Shown: one piece after another, positions 1-9,649 of the stretch
How positions within the stretch are numbered: the stretch's first letter is position 1
How the letters are laid out: the number at the start of each line of letters is the position of its first letter
Assembly: GCA_003415625.1 (NCBI GenBank)
Contig: PYIU01000006.1
Location: 2,418,001-2,482,000, forward strand
Direction of reading: 5' to 3'
Length of the DNA: 64,000 bases
Source: Aquanectria penicillioides
Lineage: Eukaryota > Ascomycota > Sordariomycetes > Hypocreales > Nectriaceae
Position numbers and translations under genes: made by a program
The notes under the pieces: generated by a model
Seen by the model: only the letters and a program-made list of their open reading frames with translations
Database searches by the model: none
Told to the model about the DNA's origin: nothing

Positions 1-1
1 T

Positions 2-1555
2 GCGTTTCGTTATCTCGAGTTGCTCTTTGAGGAAGCAAACTTGTCACAGCTTGTTGGAAAGCTTGTCACCTACGAGTTCCTTGCCCGGATCTTTGTCGAG
101 TGTTTCAACGTCTATCTACGCCCTATCCGTCTCTGGATGGATGAGGGTAAACTGCTACCTGGGGACAAAATCTTCTTCGTCTCGGAGGCACCTAGCCAAG
201 TTCCACTCAGCAAGATCTGGAGCGATCAATACCGACTTCGGCGAACGACTGACGGCAAATTGCATGCCCCCCAATTCTTACACCCCGCTGCAAACAAGAT
301 ATTTAACACCGGGAAAAACATCGTGGTTCTTAAGAAATTAGGACGTTTAAGTCTAGCTGGCTCTAAAAATACCACAGAACCACTGTTGGACTATCATACA
401 ATTTGCCCTCGAGGTCTCGAATTGGCACCGTTCCACCATCTTTTTGATGCAGCGTTCGATCGATGGATCCAAAGCAAATATAATACTACTTCAACCACTC
501 TCAGAAATGCGCTGTTTGAAGAGTGTGGGTTTTGGTCTGCTTTGGACGCTATGGAATACCTCTATTTTATGTCAGACGGGTCTGCAATGGAATCGTTTTC
601 CAGCAGCCTGTTCAGCAAGCTGGACGCTCTGACACCTCGCTGGCATAACCGGTATGGGTTGACAAACACTGCTCAAGAAGCCTTCACTTCACTGATTGAC
701 TTTACCCGTCTATCTGTCAACGTGACCCCGACTGGAGTACGAGTGCCCGTTCAATCAGCACGGGATTCTGTAAGAGCCGTGTTTCCATCGGTCATGGTCA
801 AGTACCGATTGTCGTGGCCAGTTCAGATGATTTTGTCCGAAGACAGCATTTCTGAGTACCAAGCCATTTTCACACTGCTCTTACAACTCAAAAGAGCACT
901 CTATATGCTTCAGAAACAAAAGATCCTTGATAGTTATTGGACTGACGATGAGAACTGGGATGAACGTGCGCTCTATTATTCGCTACGGAACAACCTTCTA
1001 TGGTTCTCAACCACCCTCCAGACGTACTTTGCCACACTAGTACTCGCCCCAAATAGCTCAAAGATGAGGCAACAACTGCAAGAAGCCCACGACGTGGATG
1101 CCATGATTGCCATCCACGCCACCTTCATGAAAAGAGTCATCGATGAAGCTTGCCTTGGTAGCAGGTTGACACCGATTAGGGAGTGCTTCCTTGATATACT
1201 GGACCTCGCAATTAAACTCGAGCAAGCCCAGGCATCGCATGCCAAGGAGGTGGAAGAGCTGAGAGAGCTTTCGCGTCTTTCGGTGATGTCGTCCCCAGCA
1301 CCGCCGGGAACTCCCAAACCGAGGACGCCGAAATACGTCCGCGATAGTGACGATGAGAGCGAGGAGGAAATGCCGACAAAACGCAATCCCGGGAAATCGT
1401 ACACGACCGTGCTGAGGGAGATCAAGGGTGATTTTGAAAGGCACTTGCGATTCATATGTAACGGGCTACGCAGCGTGGCCAGGGCTACTGGTGATTCGCA
1501 GTCGGCTAAGTGGGATATCTTGGCCGAGATGCTTCAAACAGGTAGTCGGGATTGA
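2..1555 (+). CDS. gamma-tubulin complex component (Spc97/Spc98 family), 3' part
   Basis: The reading frame is open from the left window edge, so the N-terminal part lies outside; about 517 codons are seen before the stop. The protein resembles the C-terminal half of GCP/Spc97-Spc98 proteins, which form the gamma-tubulin complex that nucleates microtubules at the spindle pole body. Supporting stretches are an early helix-rich block (LVTYEFLARIF, YLRPIRLWMDEGKLLPGD), the FFVSEAP segment, and a later block resembling the GCP gamma-tubulin-binding region (WPVQMILSEDSISEYQAIF, then LLQLKRALYML and ATFMKRVIDEACL). A charged, probably disordered loop (SDDESEEEM) lies about 75 residues before the end. 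No intron is apparent. By general look it is closer to GCP4/5/6-type accessory subunits than to Spc97 or Spc98, but that placement is a guess. Confidence 0.82.
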   Translation, partial: AFRYLELLFEEANLSQLVGKLVTYEFLARIFVECFNVYLRPIRLWMDEGKLLPGDKIFFVSEAPSQVPLSKIWSDQYRLRRTTDGKLHAPQFLHPAANKIFNTGKNIVVLKKLGRLSLAGSKNTTEPLLDYHTICPRGLELAPFHHLFDAAFDRWIQSKYNTTSTTLRNALFEECGFWSALDAMEYLYFMSDGSAMESFSSSLFSKLDALTPRWHNRYGLTNTAQEAFTSLIDFTRLSVNVTPTGVRVPVQSARDSVRAVFPSVMVKYRLSWPVQMILSEDSISEYQAIFTLLLQLKRALYMLQKQKILDSYWTDDENWDERALYYSLRNNLLWFSTTLQTYFATLVLAPNSSKMRQQLQEAHDVDAMIAIHATFMKRVIDEACLGSRLTPIRECFLDILDLAIKLEQAQASHAKEVEELRELSRLSVMSSPAPPGTPKPRTPKYVRDSDDESEEEMPTKRNPGKSYTTVLREIKGDFERHLRFICNGLRSVARATGDSQSAKWDILAEMLQTGSRD

Positions 1556-1717
1556 AAAGAGAGGAGCTGGAGACTGTCACGATCTGATGAATAATGATAC
1601 CCCTTGCCAAACGCTCCTTGGCCAAGTTGACTTTTTTTGCTCCGTTGCCTGTGATTGTGTGCATAATGACTTGGTGTTTGTCTTGTTCTTTTCACTTCGC
1701 CCCCCACTCATGCCATT

Positions 1718-2497
1718 TTACCAGGCGCTCCTGAGTCTGTCCGCAAAGAATTGCATCAACGGAAGAACCTCTTCTCTGTCTCGGGGCATTGCAACTTCCT
1801 TCCGCTTCCACTGCACGACTCTCACGTCTGCAAACTCTCGCTTCACGGCGTCCACGGCATCCGTCTCGAGTTGACACACCAGGACGCTTGTGCGGCTCTT
1901 TTCACGCGCACTCACGGTAGGAACCATGGACTGCGGTAGTGGGCCACCGATTGAAACCAGGCCCTTGAATGTCTTTCTAGATTGGGGCTTGTCATCGCCG
2001 TCGGTGACATCGACGACGCGCTCCGGTTGACGAAGCTTGGAAGCTAGACCCAGCGCGAGGGAACCGCCTTGGCCGAAGCCGAAGAGGATAATGTCGCTCA
2101 TTTCCCAACCGCACTTGGCGATCAAGACATCGCCGATGAGCTTCTCCATCACCAGACTTTGAGCCTTTTCGAACCCGGGATCCTCGTCGAGCTCTCCAGT
2201 CGCATGGTCCACGGTGAGGTCATCACCCCAGTGACAATGGGGGGTTACCGCACCGCCACCGCTGGGCGGGAGCAGCATGTCCGGGAGGACGGAGGTTCCG
2301 CGCACGGAAATGCCCATAACGCCCGGAAGAGAAAGATTCCGGGCAAAGCCGGCGAACGGGGCCTCATGGTCGCCGAGGCCGTGGAACAGGATGAGAAAGG
2401 TGGTGGTGGATTCAGGCGGAGAGGGGAAATGCAAGGCGACAGGGAGGGTGGAGGAGAGCGGGGCAAAGTCTGCCTCTGTTGGGATCCGGGGAGCCAT
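1718..2497 (-). CDS. phospholipase/carboxylesterase-family (acyl-protein thioesterase fold) protein, apparently catalytically dead
   Basis: 259 residues in one exon, the usual length for an alpha/beta-hydrolase of the acyl-protein thioesterase/carboxylesterase family. The family hallmarks LFHGLGD (oxyanion loop, about residue 33) and the nucleophile elbow ILFGFGQGGSLALG (about residue 140) are clear. In active relatives the elbow reads GFSQGG with the serine as nucleophile; here that codon is GGC (Gly). The C-terminal part that normally supplies the catalytic His (MPRDREEVLPLMQFFADRL) has no histidine. The protein is therefore probably a pseudoenzyme, perhaps a binding or regulatory protein. 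Start chosen at the first ATG before HGLGD, which leaves a normal N-terminus. The gene ends tail-to-tail with the gamma-tubulin complex gene, 162 bp apart. Confidence 0.75.
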   Translation of the reverse strand: MAPRIPTEADFAPLSSTLPVALHFPSPPESTTTFLILFHGLGDHEAPFAGFARNLSLPGVMGISVRGTSVLPDMLLPPSGGGAVTPHCHWGDDLTVDHATGELDEDPGFEKAQSLVMEKLIGDVLIAKCGWEMSDIILFGFGQGGSLALGLASKLRQPERVVDVTDGDDKPQSRKTFKGLVSIGGPLPQSMVPTVSAREKSRTSVLVCQLETDAVDAVKREFADVRVVQWKRKEVAMPRDREEVLPLMQFFADRLRSAW

Positions 2498-3019
2498 CTT
2501 TATCTTCCTATAGCGCCTCGGTATGCCTTCGGGGGGGTTTTATTTGGGTGGTCGTTGACAAGGCGATGGTGGTTCGGGGAGCTGGTGAAAAGTCGAGAAG
2601 TTGGCAATGACGCCCAAGTGGGGGTGATGGCAAATACCTACCTAGCACCAGTCTGTCCGAACAATGCAATACCTGGTTGAGTGTTATCTATGCCCAGCAA
2701 TGGTTGTTTAGATATCTTGCACATAGGTTCTACATGTATCCCGGGATGATAAGCTTGATTTCAAAAGCGACCGGCCCGGATTCTAATAGTAGGCAAGCCG
2801 ATCCGGAGCTGTCATGGACGCGGGGTATGGCCGGAGGGCTTCGGAGATGTGGAGCTCCCAACTCGGCATCACTTTTAGTCCTTGGCAGCGATGGCGCTTG
2901 GCCTCTAGTGTATGTATCTTGTAAATGTGTTCTTTCATTCCGAGCTAAGCAATTTCATACATCAATCATATATCTACGTGCGATTGTATGGCTGTAAAAT
3001 CATATCAGATCAAAACAAA
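2498..3019. other. intergenic: promoter of the esterase-like gene and 3' flank of the LCCL gene
   Basis: Upstream flank of the minus-strand gene that starts at 2497 and downstream flank of the next minus-strand gene. No conserved ORF, RNA gene or repeat is visible. Confidence 0.6.
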
Positions 3020-5062
3020 TCAACGCCGGCGCCTTGCCATTTCCTCCTCATCTGCACCACGGACCTTGACACGCGACGGACCGGCTTTCATCTCTTGCCA
3101 CTCGCCGTCCTTTGTCCAAATGCCCGCCTTGGTGTAATCGCCCGTGTCGCTTCCCTCCATATATGCAAAACGAAAGTATTCGGGCAAATCTAGGTCGCTT
3201 TTTCTAGTCCAAACAAACTTGTGCTTTTCGTCATCGGTGCCGTCAAAGAATGTGCGGAAGCGCTCCACGTCGTTGACGAGAATACTGATGCCGTCGTACG
3301 TAATACTGGGAGGACCGTTCCACTTGAAAGTGATGGTAGACTCGGTGTCGGTCCCGTTTGCTAAATCAATGACTGGCGTCGGAATGACGGGGAGGGCGGT
3401 TCCTAATTGAGCATCGCCTTGAAGAGCCGCTGAGGTCTGCAGAACCGAGTCGAATCCCCACCGAGCAATGCCGTTGATGAAAAGACCAATTAGGAGACCT
3501 TGATATAACAACGCCGGGCGCGTTTGCATACTTGTGCCTGGCAGCAAAAGAAGTGCTAACACGTAATGATGAATGCGCAGGTTCAGCCCGGGTAGGACGA
3601 GGGCAATGACAATGCCGCCTACGAAAAGAGCATAGAGCTTGAGATACTTAAGCAAACGGCCTTCTTGTCTAAAGAACCACACTTGAGAAACGACGATGCA
3701 GAGAAGCACCAGAATGATGATTGCCAAGGCGGCTCTGGCCCCGGGCTGTTGTTCAAGATCATGTCTTGTCAATCGCTGAATGGGAATGAAGCTCAGTGTA
3801 TAATTGTCCATGGCTCCAATCCAACAGGCGCCCAACCACAAGATGGTCTTCTCGAATTGAGCCGTGAGGCCCTGGAGGGTGCGGCGGACTCCCATTTTGT
3901 CGTACATGACCCAGGCGCAAAACATTGCTGGAAGGAACTTTCCAAGAATGTTGGAAAAGAGGCCAGGGATGGATGTGTATGAGGGCGGGTCCAGTGCCAT
4001 GCCGACTGTCCAAAAGATGCCAATGAAGATGGGGAAGAAGAAGAGCGCCGGCGAGCTGGCGAAGATGGAGAGCACGCCGGTAAAAACGGCGGATATGGCT
4101 AGCAGAGACCATCGTGTGTCCACGGCATTGCAGTTGATATCCTCGACAAAGTTGAAGGACAGAGGGAAGTGGGAGTTGAACTCCACGCTGCTGATGCCAT
4201 GGCTCTTCAAGTCGGGATAACTTTCTCGGCGCCCGACTAGCTCAACAACACCACAGCCTCCCTTCGCATTGGATATGACGCCGGCGTGGATGGCAGCGCC
4301 GCAGATATAGGAATCCCCGCGATAGGTGGGCTTGCCATCCGTGTTTCCTCCGCCCACGACCAACGATCGGTAGATGACTTCCTGGTCGCCCACGGCACGG
4401 GGGTTCAGGAGGTGGTAGCTCTCGCAATCGGCAGAGCATCGGAATGGGAATCCGCTGCCATTGAAGGGGCGACAGTCATTTCCATCAATGCCACAGGAAT
4501 TCCCGGAACCCCAGTATGTGACCCCACATCCGATGCTCTGAGGCTCACCCCATCCGGAAATCTTGGTGGCCAGGGTGCCTTGGCGCTTCACAAGGACGAA
4601 GGACACGATCCAGATGGAAAAATAGAAGAATAGGATCCATGCGCGGTGCTTGAACTGGGGGATGAATCGATCGACGAGCCATATCGGATACTCTTGGACG
4701 ATGGGCAAGAACGGCTTGATTCGGTAGGGCTGCGGATTGACCGGACCCTTGGACCACTTTGCGGTGTACTTTGAAACGCGACGCAAAGAGTAGGGAACCC
4801 ATTTCCATCTCTTCCAGGCGCCTTCGTCCTGGATGAATCGCGGGGTCGGAGGATCGCTCGAGTCGAGCTCGAGCTGGATGTTGGTGTCGAGAGGCGCATC
4901 TGGGTGGTCGGGGTCATGACCAGGGAGCTGGCGCTGATGAACCTGATCGTTATCGCCAAGGCTGTCGCTATCAGTGCCGACGGGCACGACGGAGACGTCG
5001 ACGGGATGCTGCTCAGGGCCGGTCATGAGGGGCTGGGTCTCGTCATCGTCGGGCCGCACCAT
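3020..5062 (-). CDS. LCCL-domain multi-pass membrane protein
   Basis: 680 residues in one exon. The N-terminal ~110 residues are polar and acidic and probably cytosolic. A membrane segment follows at about 140-158 (AWILFFYFSIWIVSFVLV). An LCCL domain at roughly 175-305 is recognised by its cysteine pattern (GNSCGIDGNDCRPF, CSADC) and the family signature YRGDSYICGAAIHAGVI. From about 318 onward there are several more hydrophobic helices, starting at LLAISAVFTGVLSIFASS. The C-terminal ~120 residues form a soluble domain ending in an Arg-rich tail. LCCL membrane proteins of this layout are common in filamentous fungi, but their function is not established. ATG at 5062 is the first in frame and precedes a normal acidic N-terminus. 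It is transcribed divergently from the queuine-enzyme gene. Confidence 0.88.
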   Translation of the reverse strand: MVRPDDDETQPLMTGPEQHPVDVSVVPVGTDSDSLGDNDQVHQRQLPGHDPDHPDAPLDTNIQLELDSSDPPTPRFIQDEGAWKRWKWVPYSLRRVSKYTAKWSKGPVNPQPYRIKPFLPIVQEYPIWLVDRFIPQFKHRAWILFFYFSIWIVSFVLVKRQGTLATKISGWGEPQSIGCGVTYWGSGNSCGIDGNDCRPFNGSGFPFRCSADCESYHLLNPRAVGDQEVIYRSLVVGGGNTDGKPTYRGDSYICGAAIHAGVISNAKGGCGVVELVGRRESYPDLKSHGISSVEFNSHFPLSFNFVEDINCNAVDTRWSLLAISAVFTGVLSIFASSPALFFFPIFIGIFWTVGMALDPPSYTSIPGLFSNILGKFLPAMFCAWVMYDKMGVRRTLQGLTAQFEKTILWLGACWIGAMDNYTLSFIPIQRLTRHDLEQQPGARAALAIIILVLLCIVVSQVWFFRQEGRLLKYLKLYALFVGGIVIALVLPGLNLRIHHYVLALLLLPGTSMQTRPALLYQGLLIGLFINGIARWGFDSVLQTSAALQGDAQLGTALPVIPTPVIDLANGTDTESTITFKWNGPPSITYDGISILVNDVERFRTFFDGTDDEKHKFVWTRKSDLDLPEYFRFAYMEGSDTGDYTKAGIWTKDGEWQEMKAGPSRVKVRGADEEEMARRRR

Positions 5063-6013
5063 TGTGACGAGGAGGGAAAAAAGAGACCGGGAATCGACCA
5101 GAAAAGTAAGCCGCAGTGTATCGAGGACTCGCCGATGGCGTGGGCTGGCGCCTTTGCACTGTCCAGTGTTGGCTGCGTATCCGGATGATCCGCCGTCGGA
5201 GCGGAGATGGGTGGGGCGTGGCAGGGCCTATCTGACTCTGCTCACGTTAGAGGAAGGTGGTCCTGCCGACCTCCTGCCAATTGTCGACGGGGTTCCGTAA
5301 GAGTGATCGCGCTTGCGCATGGGGATGCGCGGCGGAAGTATCGATCGACGAGATGCTGTGGCGATGTGCTAACTTTGGTGTTGTAAAACGAGCCGCATAG
5401 TGCGTCGTCAGAAGAGCAGCTGCCCGGTTTTTGTCCGCTCAGCCGCATCGCCGTGTTTGATCTTGCGTCCCGTTTTTGGGCGATCAAAGGCTGCGTTCCT
5501 GGAACGTTGGCTGAGTGCCTCGCCGGATTGGTCAATAGCGGAGGATGGCGGCACGGGTCGAGTCAAGCAACCTCCAAACACAGGGCACGGGGACTGCCAC
5601 AATGCAACCATCCAGCACTTCTAGCGCCAGCCGTGTCAGAGCCGTGTCAGAAGCGCCCCGTCCTCTGTGCACGGCTGATCTTCGGCTGATATCGCACAGT
5701 CCAAGACAGTGCCAGGACAGTGTGCGCGCACACTTTCGTACCAAATGCTCCCAGATCCCTGACTCTGACTGACTTCGTCAAAAAAGCGTTGCGACTCAGT
5801 AAAACCCACGTCGTCTGTGACAGGGCATACCAGGATTGCCTTTCGAGATAACTTCATTGGATCTTCCTTCTTTTATTTTGACTTCTTCAACTTCCTTTGT
5901 TCCCTCGGATCCCTGAACTAACTGCACATTGCGTTTATAAATCCCCAACCTATTCTTGTATCACTCCTCAAGGCATCAACGATACCTTCTCACTTCTGCC
6001 CACCCCCTCCAAC
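5063..6013. promoter_or_regulatory. bidirectional intergenic region between the LCCL and queuine tRNA-ribosyltransferase genes
   Basis: 951 bp separating two divergent start codons, so it must carry both promoters. It contains a perfect tandem duplication of the 11-mer GCCGTGTCAGA (5630-5640 and 5641-5651). The part next to 6014 is CT-rich, as expected of a fungal 5' leader. No conserved ORF is seen. Confidence 0.55.
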
Positions 6014-7456
6014 ATGACCCAACCTGGTTCGGACGACCCGTCTGAAGCCCCAACTCTCACCATGTTCGAGATTCTCAAATCTTCAACTGCAGATGTTGGC
6101 GTCGCTCGCCTCGGCCGACTTGCCTTTGCGAATCGACGAGTCATGGACACGCCAAACTTTCTTGCTGTCGCCTCTCGAGGAGTTATTCCCCATTTGACAC
6201 CCGAGAACACTGAAAGATACACAAACTTTGATGCAGCATATATGGCCATTGAAGATTGTAGGTTTTAAAAAAAAAAAAAACTTCAGGTTTCACTCTCAGT
6301 TGCTGACTTAAGAATCACAGTTTTGGAAAAGAAGGAGCCTCCAATCTTAAAAATGTCAAAGGAAACGCCCCGCAATCTTCACAGCTTCACTTCCTTCACG
6401 CCAGACCGAGCCATCGTTCTTGGCTCCAGGCGCTTTCCATCCGTCACCTCGCCTGTCGGTAACGGAGCACACCATCTCAGCATATTCACTTCCACCGGGT
6501 TTCGCAACTTGACGATCCCCGAGTTCGCCACCGTCGTTGAGACCACTCAACCCGACGTTGCCATTCCTCCCGCAGACCTCTTCCACACCAGTGTTACCCC
6601 TCCCTCAAAACGACAAATTCGCATGGTCGAACGTACCGAGGAGTGGGTGGATGAGTTCGTCAAGCTCTTAAACCCTCAAGGGCGGCTAAAGGAATTGGGC
6701 GTCTCATTCTTCGCGCCTGTGCTGCAAGTCGAGTATCCCATTCAATGGGACTACCTTAGGCATCTGTCCGAGGACCTGAGGAACTTCATCTCAGGACTTG
6801 CGATTTATGAAGTGAACCTCCTGCCAGACCTTGTCAATTACCCACCTCTTTTGTCGCTGCCCAGATTGGCATTTGGTCCCTCCAAATCCCCTCAGGACCT
6901 GCTCCGACAAATAGCTCTCGGCGTAGATGTCTGCACGGTTCCATTTGTGAACACAATGTCCGACGCTGGAATTGCAATGTCTTTTATATTCCCTACCCCT
7001 GAGCAGGAAGGGGCACAACCTCTTGGCATAGATTTGTGGTCACCTGAGCACACCACATCCTTAACCCCCCTGGTTGAAGGCTGCAAATGCTACACATGCA
7101 CTAAGCATCATAGAGCTTTTATCCACCACCTTCTCAATGCGAAAGAGATGCTGGGCTGGAACCTCCTCCAGATTCACAATCATTGGGTCCTCACTGAGTT
7201 CTTCGCCGGTATTCGGAAAACCCTAAATGAAGGCTATGCCAGATTCGAAGAGTGTAGTCGAGCCTTTTCAACCGCTTACGAATCTGAACTTCCGATTGGA
7301 AGTGGCGAGAGGCCGAGAGCAAGAGGATACCATTTCAAAAGCATTGCTGGCCAGACCAAGATAAATGAGCCTAGCTGGCAGGCATACGAGATCGATCCCA
7401 GCCCCTCGTCTGGGCCCAACACCGCAACTGACCCTCCGGTGGCCCCAAGTGCCTAG
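6014..7456 (+). CDS. queuine tRNA-ribosyltransferase accessory subunit 2 (QTRT2/QTRTD1)
   Basis: Two exons, 6014-6257 and 6321-7456, with a 63-bp intron, give 459 residues. The product is the non-catalytic partner of the eukaryotic tRNA-guanine transglycosylase, which swaps guanine-34 for queuine in GUN-anticodon tRNAs; it is usually found at the mitochondrial outer surface. Evidence: the TGT-fold start (VARLGRLAFANRRVMDTPNFLAVASRGVIPHLTPE), LPRLAFG, and the zinc site CKCYTCTKHHRAFIHHLLNAKE followed by LGWNLLQIHNHW, which supplies Cys, Cys, Cys and His ligands. The splice restores AIEDFLEKKEPPILKM across the junction. ATG 6014 was chosen because it begins a short hydrophilic leader; a second in-frame ATG at 6062 (MFEILKSS) is an alternative start. 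The catalytic subunit QTRT1 is not in this window. Confidence 0.9.
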
Positions 7457-9446
7457 AGACCGAAACCAAAAGAAGAAGACGGGGTTGCAGCGGACCTCTA
7501 GAAGGTAGCAGGAGTGCATCCTGTCCACTCATGCCAACCAGAACGGCGGTAACGGGTTGCTACCCGTCGGTTTGGCAAGGCCCCACCCGAGGACAAAAGT
7601 CCGTTGGTCGCTGTTCTTGTGAAGAGGGAATAGCTTGGTTTGTGGGCGATAAATCGTCCTAGAACTAAGCGCTACCTTAAGATATAGCCCAGAGGCGAAC
7701 ATGGTCGAGTTCTTGACGGAGCTCAACACGTGGGAAACTACGTCCTCAGCTATGGAGGCAGCTGTGCGGCACATTCTGCTATCTCACTATCATTTGTTGG
7801 CGGAAGAAGTTGCGCGTCACATGCAGAGAGATGAGTGAGCACCCCAGTAAATCGTCCCATGTCGCGAGGGGCACTGGTCCCCGCGAGTGACATCAATACC
7901 GACGCCAGAATCGGCGAGGGCTGATAGGTACCATGAATACACTACCAGGTTTAATTTCCCATAACCAGTTTCCCAGGGTTCAGTGAAGAATTGTTTGTAA
8001 AGCCTCAAATTGGAGGGGTTTGATCGACGTCAACTAACACGTAAGAGCAGGATCCAAATGAGCAGCTCGATTACTATGCTTTGCCAAGCCTTGACTTAAG
8101 ACGACGACAAGCAGGTGTTGTCAAGGTGAGAAGATCTAGGTCAAATACGACCAATTAATGACGCATTCACCTTGCCTGTCTCCTCAACCGAACAACAAGA
8201 TTCTACTTACGGCGTTAGGTCGTACAAGCTCGGACAGTTCATCCCGAGGTAAGCAAGATGGGATGGCGAGACCAGAGTGGAACATAGGCGCTACTGCGAA
8301 TACGCATGTCCTAGCGAACGCGAGTGCTATAGAGGGGGCCAAGAAGTGGCCCAGAATTGGCCCACCGCTTTAGCAGTTGACAACCATGGGAATAAGCATG
8401 AATCCGGCCAGAGACTGTCAGCTCTCGGAAACCTTGTTATTGCGCCGCGTCAGAGTGGACTCGGCCGGCTGTCCCGATGGAGTTGAGACAAGAATTAAGC
8501 ATGTCTGATCTTTACTACAGAGCGAGTGGTTGAACAAGGGATGCTGCCAATTAAACAGCCACATCCGCCCACGAGCGACCTGGTGGAACCCACCGGGCGG
8601 GGGCCCCCAGCTTAGCATCCCGCGTTCGTCTGCCCCCCGATCTTATCGCAGCCAGGCAAAGCTGCCCAGTTGCGTTGGATCGTGCCTACGGGGAATCAGG
8701 AACTGCCTCCTGTGGGGCGACGGTTAGGCTGTTGGATGGTGGCTTCGGGCCAGGCGTACCAGGCTGGTCCTGCCCGCCTGCTTCTCCAATTCACAGCCGA
8801 CCAACGGGATATGCTGCTTTGTGTCTCGGTGAACGTCTTGGGACAAGGACCCATCCCCGCCGACTTACACGGGTTGCCAAGACCAAGGATCGGACATGAC
8901 GGACCCTGCGTGGGGATTACGGCGACCAGTGATGGCAATGGCGGGCACGACAACACCCTTCTTGCGTGCAGCATGCACAGGCACCCGGCATGGGTTACCG
9001 TTGTACATGCTCTGCCTCGACCGTCATCGACGAGCATCGACCGTCATCGGAACGTTCTTGAGTGATCCATTGCGGGCGGGGAGCCCGGCGGACTGCACAC
9101 ACGTGCCGGCGTCCCTCACCATGACGCGCCCGGGGCCCTTGCTGATGGCCTTGCCTTGTTGTGATGATTGCTGCATCAGCACTTTTGCCTTCCCAACGGG
9201 ACGGAACTGACCATGTCGATCCAACTCAGCTCGGTCCATGAATCATGCTCATCTCCCGGTGTCAATTGGCCATGACCTAGCGGGATATTGCACTGGACGG
9301 GATCCCACATGGCCGACTCCTCTCCACTAGCCTACTGGGGAAGGCGGATGAGCCGACAAGGCATGGACTGGTCTACTTTCTACATTCTTGTGTATCCTGG
9401 GATATCCATGGACCAGAGGTGATGGCGCCCGACAGCTGCAGCTATG

Positions 9447-9454
9447 CACGTGGG
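9447..9454 (+). promoter_or_regulatory. CACGTGGG, Pho4/NUC-1-type phosphate-response site
   Basis: CACGTGGG lies about 195 bp before the alkaline phosphatase start. CACGTG with a G-rich flank is the high-affinity binding site of the bHLH phosphate regulators Pho4 (yeast) and NUC-1 (Neurospora). A second CACGTG lies at 9100-9105. The regulatory link is inferred from site and gene identity. Confidence 0.5.
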
Positions 9455-9498
9455 ATCGTCGCGCAAAGGATCCTCCCTCGTAGCAGCTTCGGTAGAAT

Positions 9499-9505
9499 TA
9501 TAAAT
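9499..9505 (+). promoter_or_regulatory. TATA box of the alkaline phosphatase gene
   Basis: TATAAAT at about 150 bp before the ATG, 45 bp after the CACGTGGG box and followed by a pyrimidine-rich leader; spacing and sequence fit a core promoter TATA element. Confidence 0.5.
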
Positions 9506-9649
9506 GAGTTCGGTGCTGCACAAACTCTCTGCTGTCTGAGCTTCCCTTTCCAGCTGTTGCTGTGTGTCTCACCAAACCACATCAACACCCACCGAGAAAT
9601 CAAGCCCCAGCCCGCCTCTTAACTGCACCTGGGTTCAAGCTTTCTCACG

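Larger units (their letters stand above)
7457..9649. other. 2.2-kb intergenic region upstream of the alkaline phosphatase gene
   Basis: No reading frame here shows conserved protein features; all are short and inconsistent. It holds three CACGTG motifs (7727-7734 as CACGTGGG, 9100-9105, 9447-9454 as CACGTGGG), a small direct repeat TCGACCGTCATCG at 9017-9029 and 9037-9049, and a TATA-like element near the 3' end. It is unusually long for this gene-dense window, so an unrecognised non-coding transcript or lineage-specific gene cannot be excluded. Confidence 0.5.
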
